From Sceloporus undulatus (Eukaryota; Chordata; Lepidosauria; Squamata; Phrynosomatidae): a stretch of DNA of 64,000 nt. This document shows, piece by piece, positions 11,578-18,909 of this stretch. The stretch covers positions 296,062,653-296,126,652 of the forward strand of contig NC_056523.1 of the NCBI RefSeq assembly GCF_019175285.1, given 5' to 3'. The stretch's first letter is position 1, and every line of letters starts with the position of its first letter. A program made the translations under genes and the position numbers. The notes beneath the pieces were generated by a model. It did no database searches. It saw only the letters and a list, made by a program, of their open reading frames with translations, and had not been told where the DNA came from.

Positions 11578-12051
11578 TACAGGATTCTGAGAGTTTTAGG
11601 TCAAAAAGCACATTTTCCTGCTTCTGTGAAATAGCTTTTGCTTTTGATGCTTTATCAAGAGTTATCAAGACAGGGGAAAGAAAAGCACTAACTGAATCAA
11701 CCAAGCCAGTGCCCACACCCAAACACTACTGCTTCTTTTCAGCTTCACAGTGGTTGATCTACCTGCCTGCGAAATGGCAGCAACACATGTTGTTCAGGAA
11801 TACTGGTAGGAGGAGAGAAAGGAAGGATTTTACAAGAATGCCACTGAAGTACACATCCCGCCCCCATTCCCCTTCTCATTCCCTACAACTAACATTTCTC
11901 CTCTCCTGCTCTGCCTTTAATCGCAGCCCTGGTGCTATGAAAGTCCCTGTGTAATTTAAAGGAAAATTTCCAGCAGTCACCAGTAGGGAGATTTAAAAGA
12001 GAGAAAACGTTCACCCTGAGAACAGCGGCCTGTATGCCCAACCTTCTCTCA

Positions 12052-12365
12052 CATTCCAGTTGTGTTAGAATTCAAAGATATAGCCATGTTAGTCTGAAAA
12101 TCAGTATGCAAAGGGATAACAACAAGAACAACAACAACATTTATTTATAATGCCCTTTCCACCAAAGGGTGGTACATCAGAACATATACAATAAAAAGCA
12201 AACGATAACACACCACTCTATAAAATACTAAAATAATATACTAATATGGTAAAAACAAAATCAAAATCTTGTAGCCCCTTTGAGACTAACTGAATGAAGT
12301 GGGTAGTATGAGCTTTGGTAGACTTGAGCCTACTTCCTCGGAAGCACATACTCCAACTGTTTTAC
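12052..12365. mobile_element. GAGACTAAC repeat (hammerhead-like core, degraded) split by a LINE-tail-like insert
   Basis: 'attcaaagatatagccatgt' then 'tagtctg' begins the repeat. At 12118-12262 an A-rich segment with 'aacatttatttataatgcc' (L2-like tail) intervenes. The repeat resumes 'tcttgtagcccctttgagac' to 'gcctacttcctcgg'. The minus strand of 12310-12350 shows a degraded version of the core seen intact at 20952. Related repeats are at 14783, 15541, 15774, 20820 and 30345. Confidence 0.6.
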
Positions 12366-12659
12366 CTCAACACCACCTAAAGGTTTCTTGATGCAAGCAT
12401 GAAAGCTTCTTGATAAATTCAGTGCCCTCCACCTAACAAAAGGGGGATGGCCCTCACAAAGGATGGAGACATGTTGGATTACAAAGAAGCATCTTTTTTG
12501 TTTTGCAAATGGATGTTAAATTTCCTGGACTTTAAGAATCTGCCAGTGACCACATGGCTAGAAGGAGGAGGTTCCAGCTTGCAAATAATACCCCTCCATA
12601 CCATCTGAATTGAGAACAAAAACCAGCAAAATGCAGGCCTACGACTAACATCTTCAATT

Positions 12660-12774
12660 TCCCCCCTCATGTATGGTTTTTAACACCTTGCCTGATGAAG
12701 AGGCCAGTGGAGCTTCTGAAGCTTGCAACATGTAATTGTGCATTTTGGTTGGCCCAATAAAAGTATAATTGAAG
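12660..12774 (+). repeat. Terminal repeat fragment, CTGATGA-containing family
   Basis: 'cctgatgaagaggccagtgg', 'agcttctgaagcttgcaaca' and the end 'ggttggcccaataaaagtat'. A second copy is at 59515-59635, ending 'ttgtccaataaaggtatcac'. The CTGATGA heptamer is followed by a possible stem (agaggcc...agcttct) and GAAG, resembling a decayed hammerhead core. Family not identified. Confidence 0.5.
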
Positions 12775-13310
12775 GCTTTCATAGCCTGCATCCATAGTTT
12801 TTTGTGGGGTTTTTTGGGCTATATGGATATGTTTTAGAAGAATTTATTTCTGACATTTCACCTGCATCTGTAGCTGGCATCTTCAGAGATATGTGACCCT
12901 TGGTTGAGAGGGAATCCACAAACACCTGGACAACTTCAATAGGAAAGAAGAAACCCTACAAGTAAACAAAGTTTGGCTGCCAGTCCTGAAAAACACCAAA
13001 AGCAAAACTCATCACATGCAAATGAACATCACCCAGGCTCAGGGGGGTTCCCAGCAGACAATGAATCATTAATTAAATAGATACAAATCCCATTGCCATT
13101 CACCAACAGACCAACACAGAGAGGAACATATAAATCACTTCCTCTCAAGCAAGGGTCATACAGTATATATACTCCACTCACTTCATGCCAGCATTCTCTG
13201 AAGATGCCAGCCACAGATGCAGGTGAAATGTCAGTCATAAATTCTTCCAGAACACGTCCACATAGTCCAAAATCCCACAAAAAACTACAAAGATATATTG
13301 TTTGGCACCC
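12775..13310. mobile_element. Penelope-like terminal segments in inverted (head-to-head) arrangement
   Basis: The left piece 12775-12890 ('gaaggctttcatagcctgca', 'atttctgacatttcacctgc', 'tggcatcttcagag') is the inverted complement of the right piece about 13190-13309 ('ctctgaagatgccagccaca', 'gcaggtgaaatgtcag', 'ttccagaacacgtcc'). Between them is a 'tatataaatcacttcctctc' type body. Each piece carries a hammerhead-like core (CTGAAGA, stem, GAAA, TGTC): minus strand 12886-12852 and plus strand 13198-13232. Inverted terminal pieces with hammerhead motifs are a known feature of Penelope-like retroelements. The family call is inferred from that structure, not from a reverse transcriptase domain, which is absent here. 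Confidence 0.55.
13198..13232 (+). ncRNA. Hammerhead-ribozyme-like core (probably decayed)
   Basis: CTGAAGA at 13198-13204 fits CUGANGA. It is followed by a 20-nt stem-loop II segment (GCCAGC pairing with GCAGGT, one mismatch and one G-U), GAAA at 13225-13228 and TGTC at 13229-13232. In family members with intact sequence the last block would be ACGTC, whose self-complementary ACGU can make the short helix III in dimers; here the CG reads TG. Motif call by eye only. Confidence 0.45.
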
Positions 13311-13497
13311 TGGTAATGCAGTGGTTAAGCACCTGTACTGTAGCCACTCAGTCACAAACCATAAGGTTGTGAGTTCAGTACCAACCAAAGACTCAGGCTC
13401 AACTAAGGCTTGCATCGTACCGTAGGCTGCTAAAATGAACACCCAGTTTGTTGAGGGCAATTAGCTTACACATTGTAAACCACTTTGGGAGTGTGAA
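13311..13497 (+). mobile_element. tRNA-derived SINE, second family
   Basis: 'accctggtaatgcagtggtt' plus 'gttgtgagttcagtacc' are A- and B-box-like. The tail 'gggcaattagcttacacatt' and 'gtaaaccactttgggagtg' resembles a LINE-derived SINE tail. Not the same body as the SINE at 3470. Confidence 0.6.
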
Positions 13498-13630
13498 GTG
13501 GAAGGCTTTCATGGCCTGCATCCATAGCTTTTTGTGGGCTTTCCAAGCTATGAAGCTGTGTTCTAGAACAGTTTTTTCCCTGACATTTCACCAGCAGCTT
13601 TGCCTGCCATCTTCAGAGAAATTAGGGAGT
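13498..13630 (-). mobile_element. Penelope-like terminal fragment with hammerhead-like core
   Basis: Same family as 12775-12890: 'gtggaaggctttcatggcct', 'ttccctgacatttcaccagc', 'ctgccatcttcagag'. The core on the minus strand is at 13616-13582 (CTGAAGA, stem-loop, GAAA, TGTC). Confidence 0.55.
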
Positions 13631-13656
13631 GCTTAAGTGCACTGCATAAGTGCTTA

Positions 13657-13965
13657 AGCGGGATGCAGTGGCTTAGTGGTTTAGACACCAATTCTGATGA
13701 TCAGAAGATCAGAAGGTTGGCAGTTTGAGGTCTGGATGCTGCACGATAGGGTGAGCTCCTGTCACTAGTCCCAGCTTCTGCCAACCTAGCAGTTCAAAAT
13801 GTAAGTAGTACCACTTCTCAGTGGGAAGATAACAGCATTCGTTGCAGTCATGCTGGCCACATGACTACCACAGCAGTCCTCGGACAACACTGGCTGTTTG
13901 GCTTAGAAACAGAGATGAGCACCGTCCCCTACAGTTGGTTACGACTAGACATTCATGTCAAGGGA
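13657..13965 (+). mobile_element. tRNA-derived SINE (Sauria/Squam1-like)
   Basis: 'gatgcagtggcttagtggtt' (A-box region), 'gatcagaaggttggcagttt' (B-box region), then the body blocks 'gtgagctcctgtcactagtc', 'ccagcttctgccaacctagc', 'tggccacatgactaccac', 'gaaacagagatgagcaccg' and 'ggttacgactagacattcat'. This order is that of a long-bodied squamate tRNA SINE. The exact family name is from memory. Confidence 0.75.
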
Positions 13966-13970
13966 CAACG

Positions 13971-14174
13971 AGCCCGTACAGACAGGCCAAAATAAAGCTG
14001 CTTTGGGTCACTTTGAAGGTATGCTGTTTAAATGCTGCATGTATCCTAAGAGGCCAGAAGCTGTGCCAAAGCCACGCTCCACAGCTTCTGGCTTCTTAAG
14101 ATGTGTGTGTTATTTAAATAGCATACCTCCAAAGTGACCTGAAGAAGCTTTATTTTGGCTTGTCTGTATGGGCC
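13971..14174. mobile_element. Palindromic MITE, GTTACAGAC-ended family
   Basis: Ends agcccgtacagacaggcc and ttggcttgtctgtatgggcc. Arms contain 'aaaataaagctgctttgggt' / 'gaagaagctttattttggct' and 'gaaggtatgctgtttaaatg' / 'tatttaaatagcatacctcc'. Same family as 9313-9545. Confidence 0.8.
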
Positions 14175-14256
14175 CTACCTTTACCTTCTTAAGTGGTATA
14201 GAAATGAACTTAATGTTGCTATTTTTTGCTATACTCCAACTATATGTATGTGTGCT

Positions 14257-14258
<2 letters not shown>

Positions 14259-14312
<54 letters not shown>
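14259..14312. repeat. (TG)n(AG)n microsatellite
   Basis: Compound dinucleotide tract, TG repeats switching to about 15 AG units. Confidence 0.95.
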
Positions 14313-14315
<3 letters not shown>

Positions 14316-14450
14316 AGAGCTTGTCAAAAGAGGGCTGTGTAGAAGAGGGAGTCTCCACTCTGCAGGTGAATGAGCTGCCTGCCTTGAAACTCTCCAGTAG
14401 CTCGCTCCAAGCGACGTACCTGCAGGTGGCGACAAATGCCCTTGAAGCCT

Positions 14451-14471
14451 AGCGCTGTCCCTGGTGCTGAA
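14451..14471 (-). promoter_or_regulatory. RE1/NRSE-like REST site 1, upstream of HTR1A
   Basis: Compared with the reverse complement of the 21-bp NRSE consensus (half-sites GCGCTGTCC and GGTGCTGAA), 19 of 21 positions agree: only the first base and the variable central base differ. Both half-sites are intact with canonical spacing. REST binding here would silence HTR1A in non-neuronal cells; the function is inferred from the motif. Confidence 0.75.
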
Positions 14472-14494
14472 TGCTGCGCAGCTAATCAAGCAGA

Positions 14495-14515
14495 GGCGCT
14501 GTCCATAGTGCTGAA
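14495..14515 (-). promoter_or_regulatory. RE1/NRSE-like REST site 2
   Basis: 19 of 21 match to the same consensus: ggcgctgtcc, then ata in the centre, then gtgctgaa. Lies 44 bp after site 1 in the same orientation. Confidence 0.7.
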
Positions 14516-14518
14516 ATC

Positions 14519-14539
14519 AGCGCTGTCCATAGTATCGCA
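14519..14539 (-). promoter_or_regulatory. RE1 half-site (site 3)
   Basis: The half agcgctgtcc plus the centre 'ata' matches sites 1 and 2, but the other half is diverged (14 of 21 overall). Half-site RE1s can bind REST weakly. It probably arose by local duplication of site 2, whose flank 'gctgtccatagt' it shares. Confidence 0.5.
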
Positions 14540-14543
14540 AAAC

Positions 14544-14564
14544 GGAGCTGTCCTTGGTGCTGAA
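14544..14564 (-). promoter_or_regulatory. RE1/NRSE-like REST site 4
   Basis: 19 of 21 match: ggagctgtcc, then tt, then ggtgctgaa. Same orientation as sites 1-3; sites 2, 3 and 4 start 24-25 bp apart. Confidence 0.75.
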
Positions 14565-14782
14565 GCAGCTCTAGGGTTTGGAAGCCAGCGGCATCAGCAA
14601 CGTTACCAAACCGGGCCGCTGATCTCCAGGAAAGCAGCCGCGGTTGGAAACAGAGCAAGGAGGGAAGGTGCGGGGAACGGGAACGGAAACAGGCATGAAC
14701 TCCTCATTCCTTTGCTTCATTCCAGCTGTGGTCAAGGAAGGCTGGCTGGGGACCCTCCTCCAGGTTTCATGTAGGCTCAGAT

Positions 14783-14893
14783 TCGCAGAGAGCTCTTGTA
14801 GCACCTTTGAGACTCAATGAAAGAAAGTTGGCAGCATGAACTTTTGTAGACTTCAGCCTCTTATTGGATATTATATCCAAATGCATCTTAGGA

Positions 14894-14944
<51 letters not shown>

Positions 14945-15130
14945 NNNNNNNNNNTTATATCCCGCCTCAATTGCATTTTGTAAAGGGGCGGGATATAAAT
15001 AATTTTATTATTATTATTATTACTTCGTCAGATGTATTTGGATATAATAATAATAACAATTTAGAGAGCTCTTGTAGCACCTTTGAGACTCAATGAAAGA
15101 AGGAAGTTGGCAGCATGAGCTTTCTCAGAC
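14783..15130 (+). repeat. Two GAGACTAAC-family repeat copies around an L2 tail, with assembly gap
   Basis: 'agctcttgtagcacctttga' occurs at about 14790 and 15069, each followed by 'gttggcagcatga'. Between them is an L2 3'-tail-like segment 'ttatatcccgcctcaattgc' / 'aaaggggcgggatataaat' with (AAT)n tracts on both sides. Ten Ns at 14945-14954 fall inside the (AAT)n tract, so the true repeat length is unknown. Confidence 0.65.
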
Positions 15131-15142
15131 TTCAGTCATATA

Positions 15143-15240
15143 TGTGTCGAGGATGCTTTGATTTGGATTTCCTGCATAGCAGGGGGTTGGACTGGAAGGC
15201 CCTTGTTGTGGTCTCGTCCAACTCTATGATTCTATGTACA
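15143..15240 (+). mobile_element. CR1 LINE 3' tail
   Basis: 'gaggatgctttgatttggat', 'ttcctgcatagcaggggg', 'ttggactggaaggccc' and the end 'ctctatgattctatg'. Confidence 0.85.
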
Positions 15241-15390
15241 GTATATAGACACACACACACACACACACACACAGAGAGTATATACATATACATTCAGTGT
15301 ATGTGTGTGTGTGCTTGTGTGTGTATATAGATAGATGGATAGATAGCTAGAGTGTATATTTGTGTGTGGAGAGAGAGAGAGAGAGAGATC
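15241..15390. repeat. Microsatellite cluster (CA)n, (TG)n, (GATA)n-like, (GA)n
   Basis: Adjacent short tandem tracts of different unit, 15252-15274 (CA), 15297-15330 (TG-rich), 15331-15345 (GATA-like) and 15369-15388 (GA). Confidence 0.9.
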
Positions 15391-15398
15391 CTGTAGCA

Positions 15399-15534
15399 CA
15401 GTGGTCCTCAAACTGTGCCCTTTAAGAGCTTTTGGACTTCATCGCCCAGAAGCCTCAGCCATGTTGGCCAATAGCCTGGGATTCTGGGAGCTGAAGTCTA
15501 AAATCCCTTAAAGAGCCCAGTTTGGGGACCACTG
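15399..15534. mobile_element. hAT-type palindromic MITE with perfect 8-bp target duplication
   Basis: Left end cagtggtcctcaaactg and right end cagtttggggaccactg are inverted repeats. The 8-mer ctgtagca flanks both sides (15391-15398, 15535-15542). It inserted within a GAGACTAAC repeat: joining the outer sequence restores 'gatcctgtagcatctttgag'. The 8-bp duplication and CAGTGG ends are diagnostic of hAT. Same family as 50590. Confidence 0.92.
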
Positions 15535-15540
15535 CTGTAG

Positions 15541-15702
15541 CATCTTTGAGACTAACTGAAAGAAAGACGTTGGCTTTTGTAGACTTAAGTAATATATGTA
15601 TAAAGACACATACAAACACACAGAGTATATACATATACATTCAGTATGTTTGTAAGTGTGTGTGTGTGCATATGTGTGTGTGTGTATGTGTGTGTATATG
15701 TA

Positions 15703-15733
<31 letters not shown>

Positions 15734-15736
15734 GGG

Positions 15737-15768
<32 letters not shown>

Positions 15769-15870
15769 TGTAGAGAGATCCTCTAGCACCTTTGAGACTA
15801 ACTGAAAGAAAGCAGTTGGCAGCATGAGCTTTCCGAGACTTAAAGTCTACTCCCTCAGATGCATTTGGTG
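15541..15870. repeat. GAGACTAAC-family repeats around a compound microsatellite
   Basis: The continuation of the split copy (15541-15600), then (TG)n(TA)n(GA)n at about 15656-15772, then another copy 'ctctagcacctttgagacta' to 'ctccctcagatgcatt' (15780-15867). The minus strand of 15827-15862 has CTGAGGG, a long stem (AGACTT with AAGTCT) and GAAA, a near-intact hammerhead-like core. Confidence 0.65.
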
Positions 15871-15879
15871 GATGCATCA

Positions 15880-16539
15880 GGCTCGCAGAGTTACTCCCTG
15901 TTCGCATTGAAACCAAGGAGGGAGGTTCTCCTCTTCCTCCTCTCTCTTCTGAGCCAGGCACAAGGGTCCTGGGGAACTCCATCCACGTGGCCTCTGGCTA
16001 AGGCTGAGCTTTCACCCTCCCGCTCCATTTTAAAACTCTACTCCCCAAATCCCTTTCCTCTTACCCAAGAATGGGGGGGGGGGGGGCGCAAGGATGAAGG
16101 CGTCTCCCAACAGTTGCTAATAGAAACGTGGGCGTGGGGCTGGATTATTTTTTTTGGTGTGGGGAAAGCAAAGATGGAGAAGTAGTTCTCCCTTCACCCA
16201 TGCTCTTGCTCCTGTCTCTCTGCCTTGACACCTCAGGACAAGTTTGAGATGGGGGTGGATTTGAGGGTGCACGCCCTTGGGATGTGTCTATGGAACTGGG
16301 GAGTTTGACCAAGTTGACTTCTTTGGGGTTTCCTTCATCGACTGGGATGTGTGTGTTTGTGGGTTTGGGTAGACCGTGTAGTTATGGGTACAAGTTGTTA
16401 TTCTTCAATGCCCCCCCTCCCAAATCCCTAGCATCTCTCCGGAGGAAAAAGAGTAAATCCTGCAAGGCGAGAAAACACCGGCGCAGGAAGCCCAAGGTGT
16501 GTATCTTGTTAGGTGGGAAGGCTGGAATTTGAGGGGGAA
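15880..16539 (+). promoter_or_regulatory. Likely HTR1A promoter-proximal unique region
   Basis: No repeat is recognised between the last SINE-like copy and the polypurine block, except a G-run at 16069-16086. GC rises steadily towards the gene. No TATA box can be assigned. Transcription start is not determinable from sequence alone; in mammals HTR1A uses multiple TATA-less starts. Call is by position. Confidence 0.35.
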
Positions 16540-16798
16540 AAGAAGTGAAAGAGAAGGGGAGGGACGAGGGAGGAAAGGAAGGGAATGAGGAGGCGGCGGG
16601 AGGTGGAGAGAGGACCCCTCCAAGGTTGCAAAGGGAGAAATGGGCGCTACTTAAGGGACGGAGAAGAAGGGCGAGAAGGACGGAAGGCAGAGGAGCAGAG
16701 ACAGAAAGAGGATCAAAGCAGTCCAGCGGAGTGGCAAGGAAGAAGGAAGCAGAGCAGAAGCAAAGAGAGTCGGCGGCGTCGGAGGGGGAGAGATACAG

Positions 16799-16842
<44 letters not shown>

Positions 16843-17343
16843 GACAGCGAGAGATAGAGAGATTGGGAGAGAGAGATTGGGAGGGCCAGGTGGGGGCGAG
16901 GGGAACAGCGCTGGAGGGAGAGGTTGGGCAAAGAGGGGGGAGAAGAGAGGAGGAGGAAGAAGGGCGGACGGAGAGGACAGAGAGAGAGAAAGGAGGAGAA
17001 GAGAGGGGAGGAGAGGCACCTCGTAAATCAATCCCGACGACCAAAAGGAGCGGGGGACCCAGAAGAGGGAGAAAAGCAAAGGGAGGCAGAGAGGAGAGGG
17101 ACTGGGGAGGGGGGGGAAGGAGTTGGGGGAGGGTAAAAGAGAGGGACAAGACGGAACGAAAGACGAAGGAAGAAAGAAAGGGAAGGGGGAGAAGGGCAAG
17201 GAGGCAGAAGAAGGAGAAGAGAGGGGGGGACGGGGATGGGGAGGGAAAGGTAAGAGAGGGGCAGAGGGAGCGAGAGAGGAAGGAAGGAAAGAAAGAAAGA
17301 AGGAAGGAAGGGGGAGAGAAAGGAGGAGAGGCGGGGGACCCAA
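16540..17343. repeat. 0.8-kb purine-rich (GA/polypurine) block upstream of HTR1A
   Basis: The + strand is overwhelmingly A and G (runs such as gaaagaaagaaagaaggaag, ggaggaggaagaaggg) with few pyrimidine interruptions. It contains (GATA)n at 16796-16842. Such mirror-like polypurine tracts can form triplex (H-DNA) and bind GAGA/MAZ-type zinc-finger factors. Long ORFs in either strand (for example a 330-codon Ser/Pro/Leu-rich one on the minus strand) follow from the composition, not from a gene. Confidence 0.8.
16796..16842. repeat. (GATA)n microsatellite
   Basis: About ten or eleven gata units within the polypurine block, likely length-polymorphic. Confidence 0.95.
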
Positions 17344-17469
17344 GTGGGTGCCGGCCTTTACTATATTGTGACATTTGAAGGGCTCAGGACCTGTGCCGAG
17401 GCTGGTGAGGGGGGTGAGGAGAGGAGGGAGGGCGGGCAGCCAAAGGCGAGGAGGAGGAGGCGCCCGGTG

Positions 17470-17592
17470 ATGCTGTTCCTGCTGCTGCTGCTGCTGCTGC
17501 TGCCAGGCGGGGATGCCCATCCGTCTGCCTGGGAGCGGGACTGGCCCGGAGGAGAGTCGGGCTTGAGCCCTTCGGTCGGGGAGCCATGGTGA
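17470..17592 (+). promoter_or_regulatory. Upstream ORF, signal-peptide-like, 40 codons
   Basis: ATG at 17470 has G at -3. The peptide starts MLFLLLLLLLLPGGDAHPSA, a hydrophobic core made by a (CTG)n run, followed by a charged Trp/Gly/Pro-rich tail, with stop at 17590-17592. An in-frame upstream ATG at 17344 would extend it. If inside the transcript it would act as a uORF; the signal-like start may be a by-product of the CTG repeat. Confidence 0.35.
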
Positions 17593-17627
17593 GCCTGGGC
17601 AGGCGCTGCCCCTCGGCCCCGGCGTGA
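17586..17627 (+). promoter_or_regulatory. 13-codon upstream ORF with strong initiation context
   Basis: gagccATGg has G at -3 and G at +4 (strong Kozak). It encodes [13 protein letters not shown] and stops at 17625-17627, 31 nt before the receptor ATG. Its start overlaps the end of the preceding uORF. Such a uORF would be expected to lower receptor translation and make it depend on re-initiation. Confidence 0.5.
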
Positions 17628-17658
17628 AGGCGCTGCCTTCCCTCCTCCTGCTCCTGCC

Positions 17659-18909
17659 ATGGAGATGCCCAACAGCACGGAGGCAGTGTGGTGGTCCAAC
17701 AGCAGCAGCGGCGGCAGCAGCGCCTCAGAGCCCGCGCCGTCGAGCCTGGGCTACCAGCTGGGGACCTCGGTGGCGCTGGGCTCGCTGATCCTGTTCGCGG
17801 CGGCGGGGAACGGGTGCGTGATCGCGGCCATCGCACTGGAGCGGAGCCTGCAGACAGTGGCCAACTACCTGATCGGCTCGCTGGCGGTGACGGACCTGAT
17901 GGTGTCGGTGCTGGTGCTGCCCATGGCCGCCCTCTACCAGGTGCTGGGCAAGTGGACGCTGGGCCAGGCCACCTGCGACCTCTTCATCGCGCTGGACGTG
18001 CTCTGCTGCACCTCGTCCATCCTGCACCTCTGCGCCATCGCCCTGGACCGCTTCTGGGCCATCACCGACCCCATCGACTACGTCAACAAGCGCACCCCGC
18101 GCCGGGCCGCCCTCCTGATCAGCCTGACCTGGCTGGTGGGCTTCCTGGTCTCCATCCCGCCCATGCTGGGCTGGAGGACCCCCCAGGACCGCTCCGACCC
18201 GGACGCCTGCACCATCAGCAAGGACCCCGGCTACACCATCTACTCCACCTTCGGCGCCTTCTACCTCCCGCTCCTCCTCATGCTGGTCCTCTACGGGCGC
18301 ATCTTCAGGGCCGCCCGGTTCCGCATCCGCAAGACCGTCAAGAAGACCCACCGGGACAAGAAGAAGAAGGACCAGCACCAGCACCAGCCGCACCCCGCGG
18401 AGGAGGAGCAGGAGGAGGACCAGGAGGCCGTGGCCGACACTTGCCTCTCCACCGACGCCAACGGGGGACCCAACCCACAAGGCCCCGTGGCCTGCATCAA
18501 CGGCGCCCCCTCCGCCCCCGGCTGCCCCCCGGGGAAGAGCCACTTGCCCTTGCCCAGCCAGTCTCCCCAGACTCACCCGACGCCGCTCCCGGAAAGGAAG
18601 AGCGAGGCCCGGGCGGCGGCGGCGGCGGCGGAGGCCAAGCGGAAGGTGGCCCTAGCCCGCGAGCGCAAGACGGTGAAGACGCTGGGCATCATCATGGGCA
18701 CCTTCATCCTCTGCTGGCTGCCCTTCTTCCTGGTGGCGCTGGTGCTGCCCCTCTGCCCGCGCTGCTACATGCCGGCCTGGCTGGGCGCCGTCATCAACTG
18801 GCTGGGCTACTCCAACTCCCTCCTCAACCCGGTCATCTACGCATACTTCAACAAGGAGTTCCAAAGCGCCTTCAAGAAGATCGCCAAGTGCAAGTTCTGC
18901 AGGCAGTGA
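17659..18909 (+). CDS. HTR1A: 5-hydroxytryptamine (serotonin) receptor 1A, intronless
   Basis: Class A GPCR coupling serotonin to Gi/o: inhibits adenylyl cyclase and opens GIRK channels; somatodendritic autoreceptor on raphe neurons and postsynaptic receptor elsewhere, at the plasma membrane. 416 residues versus 422 in human, one exon as in all HTR1A genes. Seen: N-glycosylation sites N5-S-T and N14-S-S; TM2 with D79 (2.50); TM3 with amine-binding D113 (3.32) in [10 protein letters not shown]; the C106-C184 disulfide pair; TM5 YSTFGAF with S196/T197; TM6 CWLPFF 352-357; N380 (7.39, equivalent of human N386, the pindolol-contact residue); NPVIY 390-394; C-terminal KCKFCRQ with palmitoylation cysteines. 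ICL3 (about 222-335) is diverged: Lys/His/Gln- and Glu-rich stretches and a six-Ala run. Unusual: the TM3 end is DRF (130-132) not DRY. The start gives an N-terminus of family length. Identity is nearly certain. Confidence 0.98.
   Translation: MEMPNSTEAVWWSNSSSGGSSASEPAPSSLGYQLGTSVALGSLILFAAAGNGCVIAAIALERSLQTVANYLIGSLAVTDLMVSVLVLPMAALYQVLGKWTLGQATCDLFIALDVLCCTSSILHLCAIALDRFWAITDPIDYVNKRTPRRAALLISLTWLVGFLVSIPPMLGWRTPQDRSDPDACTISKDPGYTIYSTFGAFYLPLLLMLVLYGRIFRAARFRIRKTVKKTHRDKKKKDQHQHQPHPAEEEQEEDQEAVADTCLSTDANGGPNPQGPVACINGAPSAPGCPPGKSHLPLPSQSPQTHPTPLPERKSEARAAAAAAEAKRKVALARERKTVKTLGIIMGTFILCWLPFFLVALVLPLCPRCYMPAWLGAVINWLGYSNSLLNPVIYAYFNKEFQSAFKKIAKCKFCRQ

Noticed and set aside
16382-17374. 330-codon minus-strand ORF (and a 289-codon one) rich in Ser/Pro/Leu/Phe
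   Set aside because: Caused by the pyrimidine-only strand of the polypurine block; composition is simple throughout and includes the (GATA)n run as an Ile/Tyr/Leu/Ser repeat.
17725-18576. 283-codon minus-strand ORF opposite HTR1A
   Set aside because: Val/Gly/Leu/Asp-rich antisense shadow of the receptor coding sequence.
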